This document shows, one piece after another, positions 36,685 through 47,369 of a stretch of 64,000 bases of DNA. Position 1 is the first letter of the stretch. Each line of letters opens with the position of its first letter. Source of the DNA: Microplitis mediator (Eukaryota > Arthropoda > Insecta > Hymenoptera > Braconidae); NCBI RefSeq assembly GCF_029852145.1, contig NC_079969.1:12246465-12310464 (forward strand), in the 5' to 3' direction. The notes beneath the pieces were generated by a model. The model worked only from the letters and a program-made list of their open reading frames with translations. It was not told the origin of the DNA and ran no database searches. The translations under genes were made by a program, and so were the position numbers.

Positions 36685-36964
36685 ATGCCACGTTGTCTTA
36701 TGGCTAAAAAGTGGAAGGCCTATCCATGGCCTGACAGACAGGATGATAACGAGGATACAGAGAAATGTAATATTGAAACCGTCCAAGAAAAACGGAGGGT
36801 GGCTGTAGAAATGGAAGATGAAGAGATTGACGTGGTAGGTGATAGTACGAGTGAAGGCCACAGTATGAATCAGCAAACATGCTGGGGTCCGCATAGTCCT
36901 ACTGCCGGTACAACTGCTCCGAGTCCACCGCCACTAAACGCTTCGGGAGCGCTCTACTATCATG
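36685..36964 (+). CDS. First coding exon of a SNAG-domain (Snail/Scratch-class) gene
   Basis: The exon begins MPRCLMAKKWKAYPWPDRQ, a SNAG motif that must sit at the protein N-terminus, so I take the ATG at 36685 and not the upstream in-frame one at 36490. An acidic stretch (EMEDEEIDVVGD) and a proline-rich part (SPPPLNASGALYYH) follow. A strong donor, CATG/GTAAGA, ends the exon at 36964 in mid-codon. The frame would otherwise stop a few codons later. I could not find the zinc finger exons on the plus strand of this window, so they probably lie beyond it or across a very long intron. It points away from scratch, which suggests a divergent Snail-family pair. The exact family member is uncertain. 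Confidence 0.7.
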
Positions 36965-37369
36965 GTAAGAAGTATATCACAGATGTTTGCTAGTTTTTTT
37001 TTTTTTTTTTTTTTTGTTGTGATCCAGTTATTAGTATTGCATCATGTGAGGCCACACCCAAAATAAAAATTCATTTCTTCAATCAGTTGCGTTAAATGAC
37101 CGTAATATTATTCTTTTGAATTCATAAATCAGCGAAAACCATCACAATTCTGTAAAGATCGATGACATTTTCATTAAATATCAAACCTTTTTCAGGCAAA
37201 GTCTAAAGGTTGCATAGACTAATTTATACTTTTTTTGTTAAAAAAATGAACTTTATATTTTATTCATCTAATGATCAATTCCAATAATCGTTGTTGAGTT
37301 GATTAATTTTGGTTTTTTCACAGAAAAATTATCTTACATATTTAAAGTACCGTAAAAAAAGTAAAGTAT

Positions 37370-37830
37370 CAGAGAAAAGAAGAAACCAAATCCCGCTGTT
37401 TTCAAGCTCCCTGAGCTCCAAGACAGTACATATCATGAATGCAATTTCGAGCTCAAGTTCGAAAAAAATTATGTCTTGCTATGATCCACGAAAATTTGAA
37501 AAATCAAACAATAATTAGAAAAGTTAGAATGATTCTTATTTTATGAATTTTTCGTCGTCGATATTTTTGGAACAAATCAATCGATTTCGATATCTAAGAC
37601 GGTAATCGATGCGATTTATTAGACTCTAACGTTGAAAGAATTTTCAGAATCAATCAGTTCAACATTTCAGATGCTATTAAAAAAAAATCTGAAAACCACC
37701 TGACTCTGCGGGCAATATCTATGGAAATAACGTTAAAAAAGCCATTTCACACAGTTTTCTGACCTCTAACTTTGAAAAAAATTTTTGAAACATGTAATGA
37801 ATAATATTATGAGTTATCGGAAAAAATGAA
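37370..37830. repeat. Degenerate GAGCTC dispersed repeat
   Basis: It contains TTTCAAGCTCCCTGAGCTCC, GAGCTCAAGTTCGAAAA and CTGACTCTGCGGGCAA, all diverged from the copies at 852 and 47870. The DNA between 36965 and 37370 is AT-rich intron sequence with a poly-T run. Confidence 0.5.
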
Positions 37831-38040
37831 TTAACCCGTATGAAAAAGCAATATATGAGCTTCAGTATAATTCAAAATATATGATAAATTATATGGAATT
37901 ATAAGAAATCATATATGGATCCTAGGGTGATTCGTTTTGAACGACTATTTTTTTTTTTTCACTCCCACTTGAAAATATTGTTATAGACATTGAAAGAAAA
38001 ATTTCCGGCAAGTTTCAGCCCTTAATTTTAATTTTACGTA

Positions 38041-38788
38041 GGGGAGGGTGGGGCAGAGCGGCCCCCCTGAAATTTTGACCAAAAAAAAAATTTTTTTTTT
38101 TTCGACTAATTACTATAAATCCGATATGTTTGCGCATTTTACCCCTACGCATGACATTTAGGGCAAAATGGACAAGCCCAAAATTTTGAAAAAGTGATTT
38201 TTTCATATTTTTATCGTCAAATTAAAAAAAAATTATTATAATTCCACATTTCTAGCCCTACGCATAACACCTGGGGCAAAACGGACCAGCCGAAACTTCC
38301 GAAAAAATTATTTTTTCATATTTTTCAGCCGTTTCTTTATGTGAGAGGCAAATTTGGTCACTAAAAATTTATAAAAATAAAATTTTTTTTTTTAGTTGCT
38401 AAATTTTTGAAATAAAGTAAAATTATAGAATTGATTTTATTTTTTATTAAATAACAATTAGTAATTAAGGTAATCGAGAGTGAACGATGTTTACGCTTTA
38501 AAAAAATTTTTTCGAGTAATATAAAACCAAAAATAGTTGTCAAGAGAAAGAAATACATTCTTAATGATGAAAACAATTAAAAAAAAAAAAAAAACGAATA
38601 AAAAAATTTTTTTTATCACTTTTTGAAGGGGGGCCACTCTGCTCCACAAAAAAAAAAAAAATTTTTCAGAATTTTGGCAAAATGTCCATAAATTTGTTCG
38701 AAATAGAACAAAAGTAAAGTGATCTTATGGTTGAAAGCCACAAAAAATAATAATTGGCTTAGGGGGGCCGCTCTGCCCCACCCTCCCC
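38041..38788. mobile_element. GGGGAGGGTGGGGC inverted-repeat element
   Basis: The ends are GGGGAGGGTGGGGCAGAGCG and CGCTCTGCCCCACCCTCCCC. TA flanks both sides. The same place in the hAT copy at 5028 lacks the insertion and has a single TA, which proves the boundaries. The interior contains further GGGCAAAA-type motifs. Confidence 0.9.
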
Positions 38789-39198
38789 TACTTTATATTT
38801 GATTTTGAAGTTTTCCCATATAAAATACATAGGAAAGTTGTAATTTTTTTTTTATTTCTCTATAACTCAACTGCATTTCAAGTTATCGGATCGCTGTTTG
38901 CGGCATTTTGTAGGTGATTTAATACCCTTCAAGAGTCTAATTAATCATTTTACTCGCGGACTCTAATTGTCTTTTCTGTATTGGTCCTGAAAATAATTTT
39001 TTTAATAATAATTTGGGTTTTTAATTGATATTAACTAAATAACGAAATTTACAGAAAAAGTGCAGGTGACGATTTTTTAGGAAATCTTATTCGCTACAAA
39101 AAAGGTCCTCTTAGTTAAGTGGCTCAAGTTCTTCGTTCACGTGATATAGGAATTTTAGTTATTTTGTAAATAAAATATTTGTCAAAAAATTCCACCAA

Positions 39199-40070
39199 CC
39201 CGGGAAAAAATGATCAGACCTGATCAGACATGAACAGGCATGAGTCTTCAGGCCTGATCAGGCATGAAAAATGACCATGCCTGACCAGGCCTGATCAGGC
39301 ATGTTCAGGTCTGATCAGGTATGTTCATGTCTGTTCATGCCCATCCGGGTAAAAAAATTATATATTAAAAATGGCCCTATATAATTATATATAATTATGT
39401 ATAACTATATTCAATTATACATGTATATAATTATTGCGATAAAAATTAAAAAAATAAAAAATTCGGGCGTGTGCAGGATTTGAACCGTGGACCTTGCGCT
39501 CGAAAGTGTAACTCGCAACCCACTGACCTAAGAGATTTAGTTCAAAAGTAAGTTTCGTATGAACTTCAAGTAATAAAAATCTTATACGTGATAGATTCTT
39601 GGTCAACAAAATTTTAGATCTATGAGCAGACATGAACAGCCATGAACAGACATGAACATATATGGCCAGGCATGGCCAGGCATGAACAGGTATGATCAGG
39701 CCTGAGCGTATTTAACGCTTCAGACATGAACAGGCATGAACAGACATGACCAGGCATGGACAGGTATGATCAGGCATAAGCGTATTTAACGCTTCAGACA
39801 TGACCAAGCATGAACAGGCATGATCAGACCTGACTGTATTTAACGCTTCAGACATGAACAGGCATGGACAGGTATGAACAGGCATGATCAGGCCTGAGTG
39901 TATTCAACGCTTCAGACATGAACAGGCATGAACAGGCATGGACAGGTATGATCAGGCCTGATCATGTCTAATTTCAGGCCTAATCATACATGAACAGGCA
40001 TGATCAGGTCTAATTTCAGGCCTGATCATACATGAACAGGCATGGTCAGGTCTGATCATTTTTTCCCGGG
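39199..40070. mobile_element. CCCGGGAAAAAATGATCAG element with ACATGAACAGGC arrays
   Basis: The ends are CCCGGGAAAAAATGATCAG and CTGATCATTTTTTCCCGGG, flanked by AA. The hAT copy at 5028 shows the empty site with one AA. The right half is a tandem array with units of about 60-70 bases containing GTATTTAACGCTTCAGACATG. A tRNA-like SINE head lies in the middle. Confidence 0.9.
39468..39540 (-). repeat. tRNA-derived SINE head
   Basis: On the minus strand an A-box-like GGTCAGTGGGTTGCGAG and the B-box region GGTTCAAATCC stand at tRNA spacing. It sits at the fourth level of the nest. Confidence 0.5.
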
Positions 40071-40857
40071 AAATGCTATTTACTTTCAATTTTAAATAAG
40101 TAAATAATTTTCCTTTCATTAATTTAATCCAGTCATTAATATCAGACGGGGTCAAATTGATGAACTTCGGAAAAATTTTTGACAAATATTTTATTTACAA
40201 AATTACTAAAATCTCTATATCACGTGAACGGAGAACTTAAGCCACTTAACTAAGAGGACCTTTTTTGTAGCGAATAAGATTTCCTAAAAAATCGTCTTCT
40301 GCACTTTTTCTGTAAATTTCGTTATTGAGTTAATATCAATTAAAAACCCAAATTATTATAAAAAAAATTATTTTCAGAACCAATACAGAAAAGACAATTA
40401 GAGTCCGAGTAAAATTATTAATGAAACTCTTGAAGAGTATTAAATCACCTACAAAATGCCGCAAACGGCGATCCGATAATTTGAAATGCGGTTGAGTTAT
40501 AGAGAATTAAAAAAAAATCCCAACTTTCCTATGTATTTTAGATGGGAAAACTTCAAAATTGAATATAAAGTACTTAAAATTAAAACTAAGGGCTGAAACT
40601 TGCAGGAAATATTTTTTTCAATGTCTATAACAATATTTTCAAGTGGGAGTGAAAAAAAAAATAGTCGTTCAAAACGAATCACCCTAATGGAGCCATATAC
40701 AAAATTTTGCCGAAATATTATATGATTTTATAATTTGCAACATATATATATCGATAATATATTTTTTTTACATGCTAACTTATAAATATTGTTTATAATA
40801 TTTTATACTATACTTTAAGTTATATGATAAGGTATATGATTTAATTATATGACTGAC

Positions 40858-41245
40858 CCCGATGAAAAAAGATTTTATACAATTGTATAGAATTATATAT
40901 CAATTATATATGGACTATATATAATTATATATGGACTATATATAATTATATATAGACTATATATAATTGGATAGAAAAAATGGCCCGATCCAATTATATA
41001 CAATTTGTATAGAAATTGTATACAATTCTATACAAATTGTATACAATTCTATATAATTATATACAATTCTACATATTGCAATTATATAGAATTGTATATA
41101 ATTTGTATAAAATTGTATATAATTATATAGACTTGCATACAATTTGTATAGAATTGTATACAATTTCTATATAGTTGTATACAATTGGATCGGGCCATTT
41201 GTTGTATATAATTTTATACAATTGTATAAAATCTTTTTTCATGGG
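40858..41245. mobile_element. CCCGATGAAAAAAG element with ATACAATTGTAT arrays
   Basis: The ends are CCCGATGAAAAAAGATTTTA and TAAAATCTTTTTTCATGGG. GAC flanks both sides if the fourth C/G is counted as flank. The interior is almost wholly made of ATACAATTGTAT-like palindromes. Confidence 0.75.
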
Positions 41246-41929
41246 GACATATAATATTTATACATGTAAATATATAATTATGTAAATATATGTTCACATA
41301 TATTTGTATAAATGTATGTAAATATATATTTATATAGATATATGTTTATATATATTTGTACAAATATAAAACTAGAGATTTCAAGCTATAAAATGCTTTT
41401 TTTTAATCTAGATACGATTATTTTTCATGAAGTTACAGTCTTGCAAAAATCACTAAAGAATTTGTAAAATTTTTTTGTTCCTTTAACTTTTGGTATAAGT
41501 GAATTTTTTAAATTATTTATGTATAATAATATCGAAATTATTATAATATTGAAATTATAAGTTTATATATAAAACGAGAATATAATTTGAGATGTAATAT
41601 CATATGTATACAATTACATATATTATAAATTATATGGATTATAATAATATTGAAATTATAAATTAATTTATAAGATGAAACATATATTTTACGTTATAAA
41701 TTAATATATAAAGCGGACATATAATTTTTGATACAATATCACATGTATATAATCACATATATTATAAATGATATGGATTATTATAATATTAAACCTATAA
41801 ATTATTAGATATGATAAATCATACATGTATGTTAATCAATATTAATAATTTTGCCGCCATATATGTTCAGTTTTTTACCATATATTTTTTTATATATTAT
41901 CGACAGTATGTGAGTTTTTCATACGGGAA

Positions 41930-42425
41930 ATCGTTCTTTTTCTTATTTTTAATCACCAACATCTTTCTTTTCAATCGCTAATGTTAAAAAAAACACCTTC
42001 ATCAATTAGTTCAACAGTTTAGATTTTATTAGAAAAAAAATACTTTTTTACAATTCTTTCGACAACGGTTTCTTTAGAACCGATTTTGATGGTTGAGCTG
42101 GCATTCGACGCGGCTTATAAAGTTTTAGCGTTGATTAGTTTCTAGAATTAATCCATCGAGTACGTTACTAGTTATCCAAAAAAACAGTTTTGAAAAAATT
42201 TTATTTTTAAAATATCGCGCTTCAAACGTGATCTCAAAAAGCCAAATCGGTTCATCCGTTCAAAAGTTACAGAATATTCACTATTCACATACATGCTTAC
42301 ATACGCGCATACATATTCTCGAACATTATCTTAAAATTATTTAGAATAGCTTCCTAGAACGTCAAACGTCAAGATCTGTTAGAAATTCGATTTTCGAAAA
42401 TCGGACCAAAACCACACGGGAAAAA
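41930..42425. repeat. GAGCTC dispersed repeat, partial copy
   Basis: It shares GCATTCGACGCGGCTTATAA, CCGTTCAAAAGTTACAGA and TAGAATAGCTTCCTAGAAC with the copies at 852 and 48150. The DNA from 42430 to 43030 is AT-rich with GTATATTC/GATACTAAT motifs and no gene. Confidence 0.55.
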
Positions 42426-43032
42426 ATGATGCTCAAAATTTTAATAGTTTGTAGTTTATTTTCGACTCATAATTAGTATATTCGATACTAATATCAAACC
42501 AGGATCATTATATATATTACAAAATGGCTATTATTTATATTAAAATTTGATACACATAGAAGAGCAAAATTTGAAATTTCGTATATTAAAATTAATATGA
42601 AAAAGAATCGATAAATTGGTATCTACAGTTATTACTATTCAAATAAATATAGAAAAATTTTAAAAATAAGGAACTGAAAAATTAGTAAACGTACATATTA
42701 ATTTACAAAGATCTAGTATACTAATTTTTCATTTTATTATTTACCACTTATTCGATATATGTATATAATAAATTAATTTATAATGACGAATAAATAATAT
42801 TTTATAATAATTATTAGTCAATGGAATAGAATTTATAAAATAAGAGTTAAAAATTTTCGGTATTTTTATGAGCAAAAAATCAGTATATTGTAAATTAATT
42901 TATAATGATGAATAAATGATATTTTAAGCTAATAATTGATTACTGATATCGAATTTATAAAATGAAAGTTAGTAACTTTCGGCTGGAAAAATCAGTATCT
43001 AAGATACTAATTCTTAATTTGACCAATCATTA

Positions 43033-43705
43033 CCCGAGTAGAATTAAAACTCATAGGTGACCAGCCCGTAGATGACAGATTTTAGTTATACCTCATCACT
43101 GCCTAATAAAATTGGCCAGCCATAACCTCACTATGTAACGCCATCTTAGCCGATCGCTGACTGATCAAAACAAGCCAGTGGATAGATTCAAACATATATC
43201 CAATAGCTAGGTAAAAACAATGAGGTAGTAAGTGAGCAATTATAAATAGCTAATCACCATCGTGGTTCCACGGTGTATCCACCGCGTAATCACAGTGGAA
43301 ACACCGTGTATACACGGTGGTAAAGCCACCGTGGAATCATGGTGGATACACCGCGTAATCACAGTGGTGAAATGGAATAAACCCACCGTGTTTCCACCGT
43401 GATTCAAATCTGCGAGGATAGCTATTAGCTTATAGTGAGCTATTTATTTATTTAAAAATAGTGCCATCTATAACGAACTGTATTTAGGAATCTGTGAGGC
43501 AATGGCGAGGCAGGATTTCATTCTTGTACAGCGCCACCTGTAAATGATAAATATTGTTCACTCACGAGATATAGGTGAGCTAAAAATATTCTTGAAACAA
43601 AAATTAGCCAACGGTGAGCTCGTTATTAGCTAAATCTGCTAGCTAGTAATGCTGACCTAGTGACTGGCTCTAAACTCATCTTCATTAGCCAGAATTCTAC
43701 TCGGG
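43033..43705. mobile_element. CCCGAGTAGAATT element
   Basis: The ends are CCCGAGTAGAATT and AATTCTACTCGGG with TA on each side. The interior repeats AGCTAATAGCTA-like motifs and includes a truncated CCCTCGCAG element at about 43258..43418. Confidence 0.8.
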
Positions 43706-43811
43706 TACTTTTTAATAGATTATGCCATTAATTAATTAACTTTCACTAATAAGTCACGTATTATACCTAAAAGTAATAATATTTACTTACTTTTTGAAAT
43801 AATTGATAGTA

Positions 43812-44396
43812 CACTGAAAAAAAAGTTTAAGTCCTATCGCAATACTCTGTTTAAGTGAGTGACTTATATTTTCCGTACGATACTATAGCAAGTCCAGAGA
43901 GTATAGGAAAAAAAAGTTCCCGCGTATGACTCAGCGCGTATTTTGCATCTTTTTTCCCCGTGTTTATATTATACCTTTAACCTATACATCGTTCTTAGGA
44001 GCATTAAAAAGATTATTTACATAGTTGGAATTAAAAATAATCATTATGGATTCCTGGGTGAAAAATAAATTAACCGAGTGGAATTTATCATCTTATCATC
44101 AAGTATTATCAATAAATGGGTTTATTGTCATTTCATTAATCTATAGCAATATTTATTTCCATAACCTTTCTTTTCTAATTCTGTCAATTTATGAGTGTAA
44201 GGATTTGAGTGTAGTGCTGATATGAGTATTGCGGTGGCGCTAAAACTCGGTTTAAGCGTAGGACTTAAACGAGTTTAAGTGTAGCGCTTAAAAATATTGC
44301 GTTGAGACTTATATTTGGTATAAGTATATTCGCAATACCAAGTATTGCGATATCACTTAAATTTATGAGCGTGGGACTTATACTTTTTTTTCAGTG
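43812..44396. mobile_element. CACTGAAAAAAAAG element carrying a small start exon
   Basis: The ends are CACTGAAAAAAAAGT and CTTTTTTTTCAGTG with TA on each side. The arms repeat CTTAAGT and GCAATA motifs in both orientations. The unique centre contains an ATG-led frame at 44046. Confidence 0.85.
44046..44225 (+). CDS. Possible SAM-like first exon fragment within an element
   Basis: The frame starts MDSWVKNKLTEWNLSSYHQV, which resembles the first helices of a SAM domain (W..L..Y pattern). After about 25 residues it turns into hydrophobic, AT-driven sequence up to the stop, so a splice site or decay is likely near LSIN. It may be a leftover first exon of the autonomous parent. The match is short and made by eye. 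Confidence 0.3.
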   Translation: MDSWVKNKLTEWNLSSYHQVLSINGFIVISLIYSNIYFHNLSFLILSIYECKDLSVVLI

Positions 44397-44520
44397 TAGT
44401 TTTTAGGAATCTACAAAAATTAGTAAACTACTTTGCATTAAGTACATAATAGTACTAATTATTGATAACAGATTCCACTTTTTACGATTATTTATTAATT
44501 TTTAATATTCTGTTTTTTCC

Positions 44521-44718
44521 GTGTTGGGTCTAGAAATTGATAAGCCGTTTCAATTCCGAATCAAATATTTTAACGATCGTACGAAATCTCTGTTTTTACA
44601 ATCTCTTTTAATCGCTTCATTATCGACTGTAATCAGTTCGGGAAGTATCATCAACGAAACATGTAAAAAATTACTGTTCTCTGATGTTTTTCAGATATTT
44701 CCTATTTGGACGTTTTGA
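44521..44718 (+). pseudogene. Unrecognised short coding-like fragment
   Basis: This 65-codon frame (DKPFQFRIKYFNDRTKSL, then ISSGSIINETCKKLLF) has more balanced composition than its surroundings and reads like part of a real protein, but I do not recognise it. It stands alone between two elements. Confidence 0.3.
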
Positions 44719-44827
44719 TCTAATTAAGAAGTCCTTCCCCTTCTTTATCTTAATTACCTATATTTATTTCTATTTAATCTTTATGTTTTAATAAGAATAA
44801 TCTTACACAAAAATTTAAGAGTTGCGT

Positions 44828-45040
44828 CCCTGGTGGATTCAAATTACGATATTCACGGTAAATTATGGCAGCCCTATTGTAAATTACGGAATTATATCTC
44901 AAATTACAGTATTTTGCGGTAAAGTATGGCAGTGTTACCGTATTTTGCGGCATTTTTACGATAGGTTGCGATTTTTTACCGTAAAAATACCATTTTTTAT
45001 CGTAAAAATTCGATCGTCTGTCGAGTTACGATTAATAAAA
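44828..45040. mobile_element. One-ended CCCTGGTGGATTC element fragment
   Basis: The left end CCCTGGTGGATTCAAATTAC and the ACGGTAAATTATGG motif array match the outer element in the scratch intron. No right end is seen. Confidence 0.5.
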
Positions 45041-45449
45041 GAACAGAAAGCCATAAAAACTTAAAGCATCGGCAATTACTTCTACACGGAGAGACATTTA
45101 TGGTAACTGTTCCTAATACATTTGTAAAATATCATTCCATACCGTTATGGTAATGATTACTTGGAATTATGGGATATAGGCCCATACTTTCTGGGAATAG
45201 TTCCCATAAGTATGGGACCAATTCCCATCATTATGGTAACATTTCCCATATCGCATGTGAAAGAATTATGGTAATGATTACCGTATATTATGGTAATGGT
45301 TACCATATATTATGGTAATGGTTACCATATATTATGGTAGTGGTTACCATAATATTATGATATCGATTACCATAATATATTGTAACCATTATCATAATAT
45401 ATGGTAACCATTACTATAATATTATAGTAATGATAACTATAATATATAT

Positions 45450-46651
45450 TAGGGTGATCCAAAAAAATAACAAATTTTTTTTTTTTTCTCGGAAACAGGT
45501 TCAAAAGTTTCATTTAGATAAAAAAAGACGCCTGTGAAAATTAGAGCTCTTAATATTGGTATCAGGCGTTTTGAGCACCTGACAAAATATCCCCGACAAA
45601 ATATCTCCGGACAAAATATCCCCATGAAAAGAAAGCAAAAATAGTGAAAAAAGCCAAAAAAACTGACACAAAACTGGGGATATTTTGTCCAGAGATATTT
45701 TGTCGGGGATATTTTGTCAGGTGCTCAAAACGCATGGAACCCTTAATATTAACATTAAGAGGTTCCTCATCGCACTTTTCTATTTTCTATAAGAATAACA
45801 TGGAAACAATTTTTTTTACGTCTTCTGATTTTTATAAGTAGCTAACGATGCGTCATAGGAATAATTGGCAGGCATGTTTTTGTAGGGAATTGAATGCTCT
45901 ACAAAAAAAGATTCTTATCACTTCTTGAGGAATCTATTTGTTGAAAAGTTATTTGAGGTCGAAGTCGAATTCATATTAATTTGGAGATCTTTTTACTTTT
46001 CCGGCGAAACTATCAGACCTATTACAAAATATCGTGGTATATTTTTTGTAGACAATTTTATTCCCTAGAAGTTATTTCTCATAAAGTTTTTTCGAGTTCC
46101 GCATTGTTTTCTAGTTATTTTTATTTTAATGTTAAGCTCTTAAAATCGATCAAAAGACTATTTTTTTTTGCGCTTGACATTAAAATGAAAATAACTAGAA
46201 AACAATGGAGAGTTCGAAAAAACTTTATAAGAAATTACTTCTAGGGAATAAAATTGTCTACAAAAAATATACCACGATATTTTGTAATAGGTCTGATAGT
46301 TTCGCCGGAAAAGTAAAAAGATCTCCAAATTAATATGAATTCGACTTCAACCTCAAATAACTTTTCAACAAATAGATTACTCAAGAAGTGATAATAATCT
46401 TTTTTTGTAGAGCATTCAATTACCAACAAAAATATGCCTGCCAATTATTCCTCTGTCGCATCGTTAGCAACTTATAAAAATCAGAAGACGTAAAAAAAAT
46501 TTTTTCCACGTTATTCTTATGGAAAATAGAAAAGTGTCTTAATGTTAATATTAAGAGCTCTAATTTTCACAGGCGTCTTTTTTTTATATAAATGAAACTT
46601 TTGAACCTGTTTCCGAGAAAAAAAAAAATTGTTATTTTTTGGATCACCCTA
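45450..46651. mobile_element. hAT-like foldback element, third copy
   Basis: The ends are TAGGGTGATCCAAAAAAATA and its inverse, and ATATATAT flanks both sides (45442..45449, 46652..46659). Long arms (TCGGAAACAGGTTCAAAAG and inverse) surround a centre that is itself palindromic. It contains the element at 45566. Confidence 0.85.
45566..45733. mobile_element. GCGTTTTGAGCACCTGAC miniature element
   Basis: It is 168 bases with inverted ends and repeated GACAAAATATCCCC units, related to 24485..24774. Confidence 0.75.
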
Positions 46652-46763
46652 ATATATATGGGAGTCGTTCCTATAATCAACATTAAAAAAAAACCGGTTA
46701 CCATGCATTATGGGAACCGTTCCTATAATATATTGTAATTGTTACCATAAATTTATCTCCGTG

Positions 46764-47369
46764 TAATACTGGAAAAATATTCTGATAATAAATATGCTCA
46801 GTAAATTCTAAATAAATAAAATAATAAAATAAATAAAAAAATAAAATAAATCACAAATAATTCGAATAGACTACCTGAGGTGGAAAGAATTAAAAATGAA
46901 ATTGTCATATTTAAAAATCCACCTCTATTTTTTTAAGATAGTTTTAATCAAGTATCAAATATTGCAGTTTATCATTATTTTTTTTTTGTTTAACAATTAC
47001 TGTAAAGCTTAAAAAATATCAGTCAATTACTTTTATAATTGTATTATAAATTATAAGTAAAAGATCACTAGTTAACTAAGAATTAAAGTTTAGGTGGAAA
47101 ATAAAACATATAGGGGACGGAGAGGGCAAAATGGGCTATCCACAGAATTTTATAAAAAAAGTTTGTTTTTCATAGAATTTTTCTTATACACATTCCAAAA
47201 CGGCGTTTGTAAATATAATTGAGTATAATTTCGATTAAATTTCCTCAAAAAATCGAAAATATCAGTCGAAAAATATTATTGATTTTTGTTTTAAGATAAA
47301 AACTTAAAAAAATTTGTTTTCTTCCTTTGCATCCAATAATTATGTAAAGTGTAATTTTTCAATATGCAA
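46764..47369. other. AT-rich sequence, nothing recognised
   Basis: No gene or clear repeat structure is visible. Confidence 0.4.

Larger units (their letters stand above)
37923..40686. mobile_element. hAT-like foldback element, second copy
   Basis: The ends are TAGGGTGATTCGTTTTGAAC and its inverse. The flanks ATGGATCC and ATGGAGCC are an 8-bp duplication with one change. The arms are clearly homologous to 5028..6162. Two other elements have landed in it, at 38041 and 39199. Confidence 0.85.
37835..41927. mobile_element. CCCGTATGAAAAA element (outer level of a four-level nest)
   Basis: The left end CCCGTATGAAAAAGC and the right end GTTTTTCATACGGG are inverted, with AA on each side. The remaining own sequence is full of ATATATGA/TCATATAT motifs. 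Nearly 3 kb of its length is a hAT-like foldback element with further insertions, and it also holds the element at 40858. Confidence 0.65.
45085..46763. mobile_element. CACGGAGAG element with ATGGTAACC arrays (outer level)
   Basis: The ends are CACGGAGAGACATTTATGGT and ACCATAAATTTATCTCCGTG with TA on each side. The own sequence is arrays of TAATGGTTACCATA. It is split by a hAT-like element at 45450. Confidence 0.85.

Noticed and set aside
39640..40060. CRISPR-like regular repeats
   Set aside because: The units are tandem copies including the spacers, inside an inverted-repeat transposon of a eukaryote; no cas genes exist.
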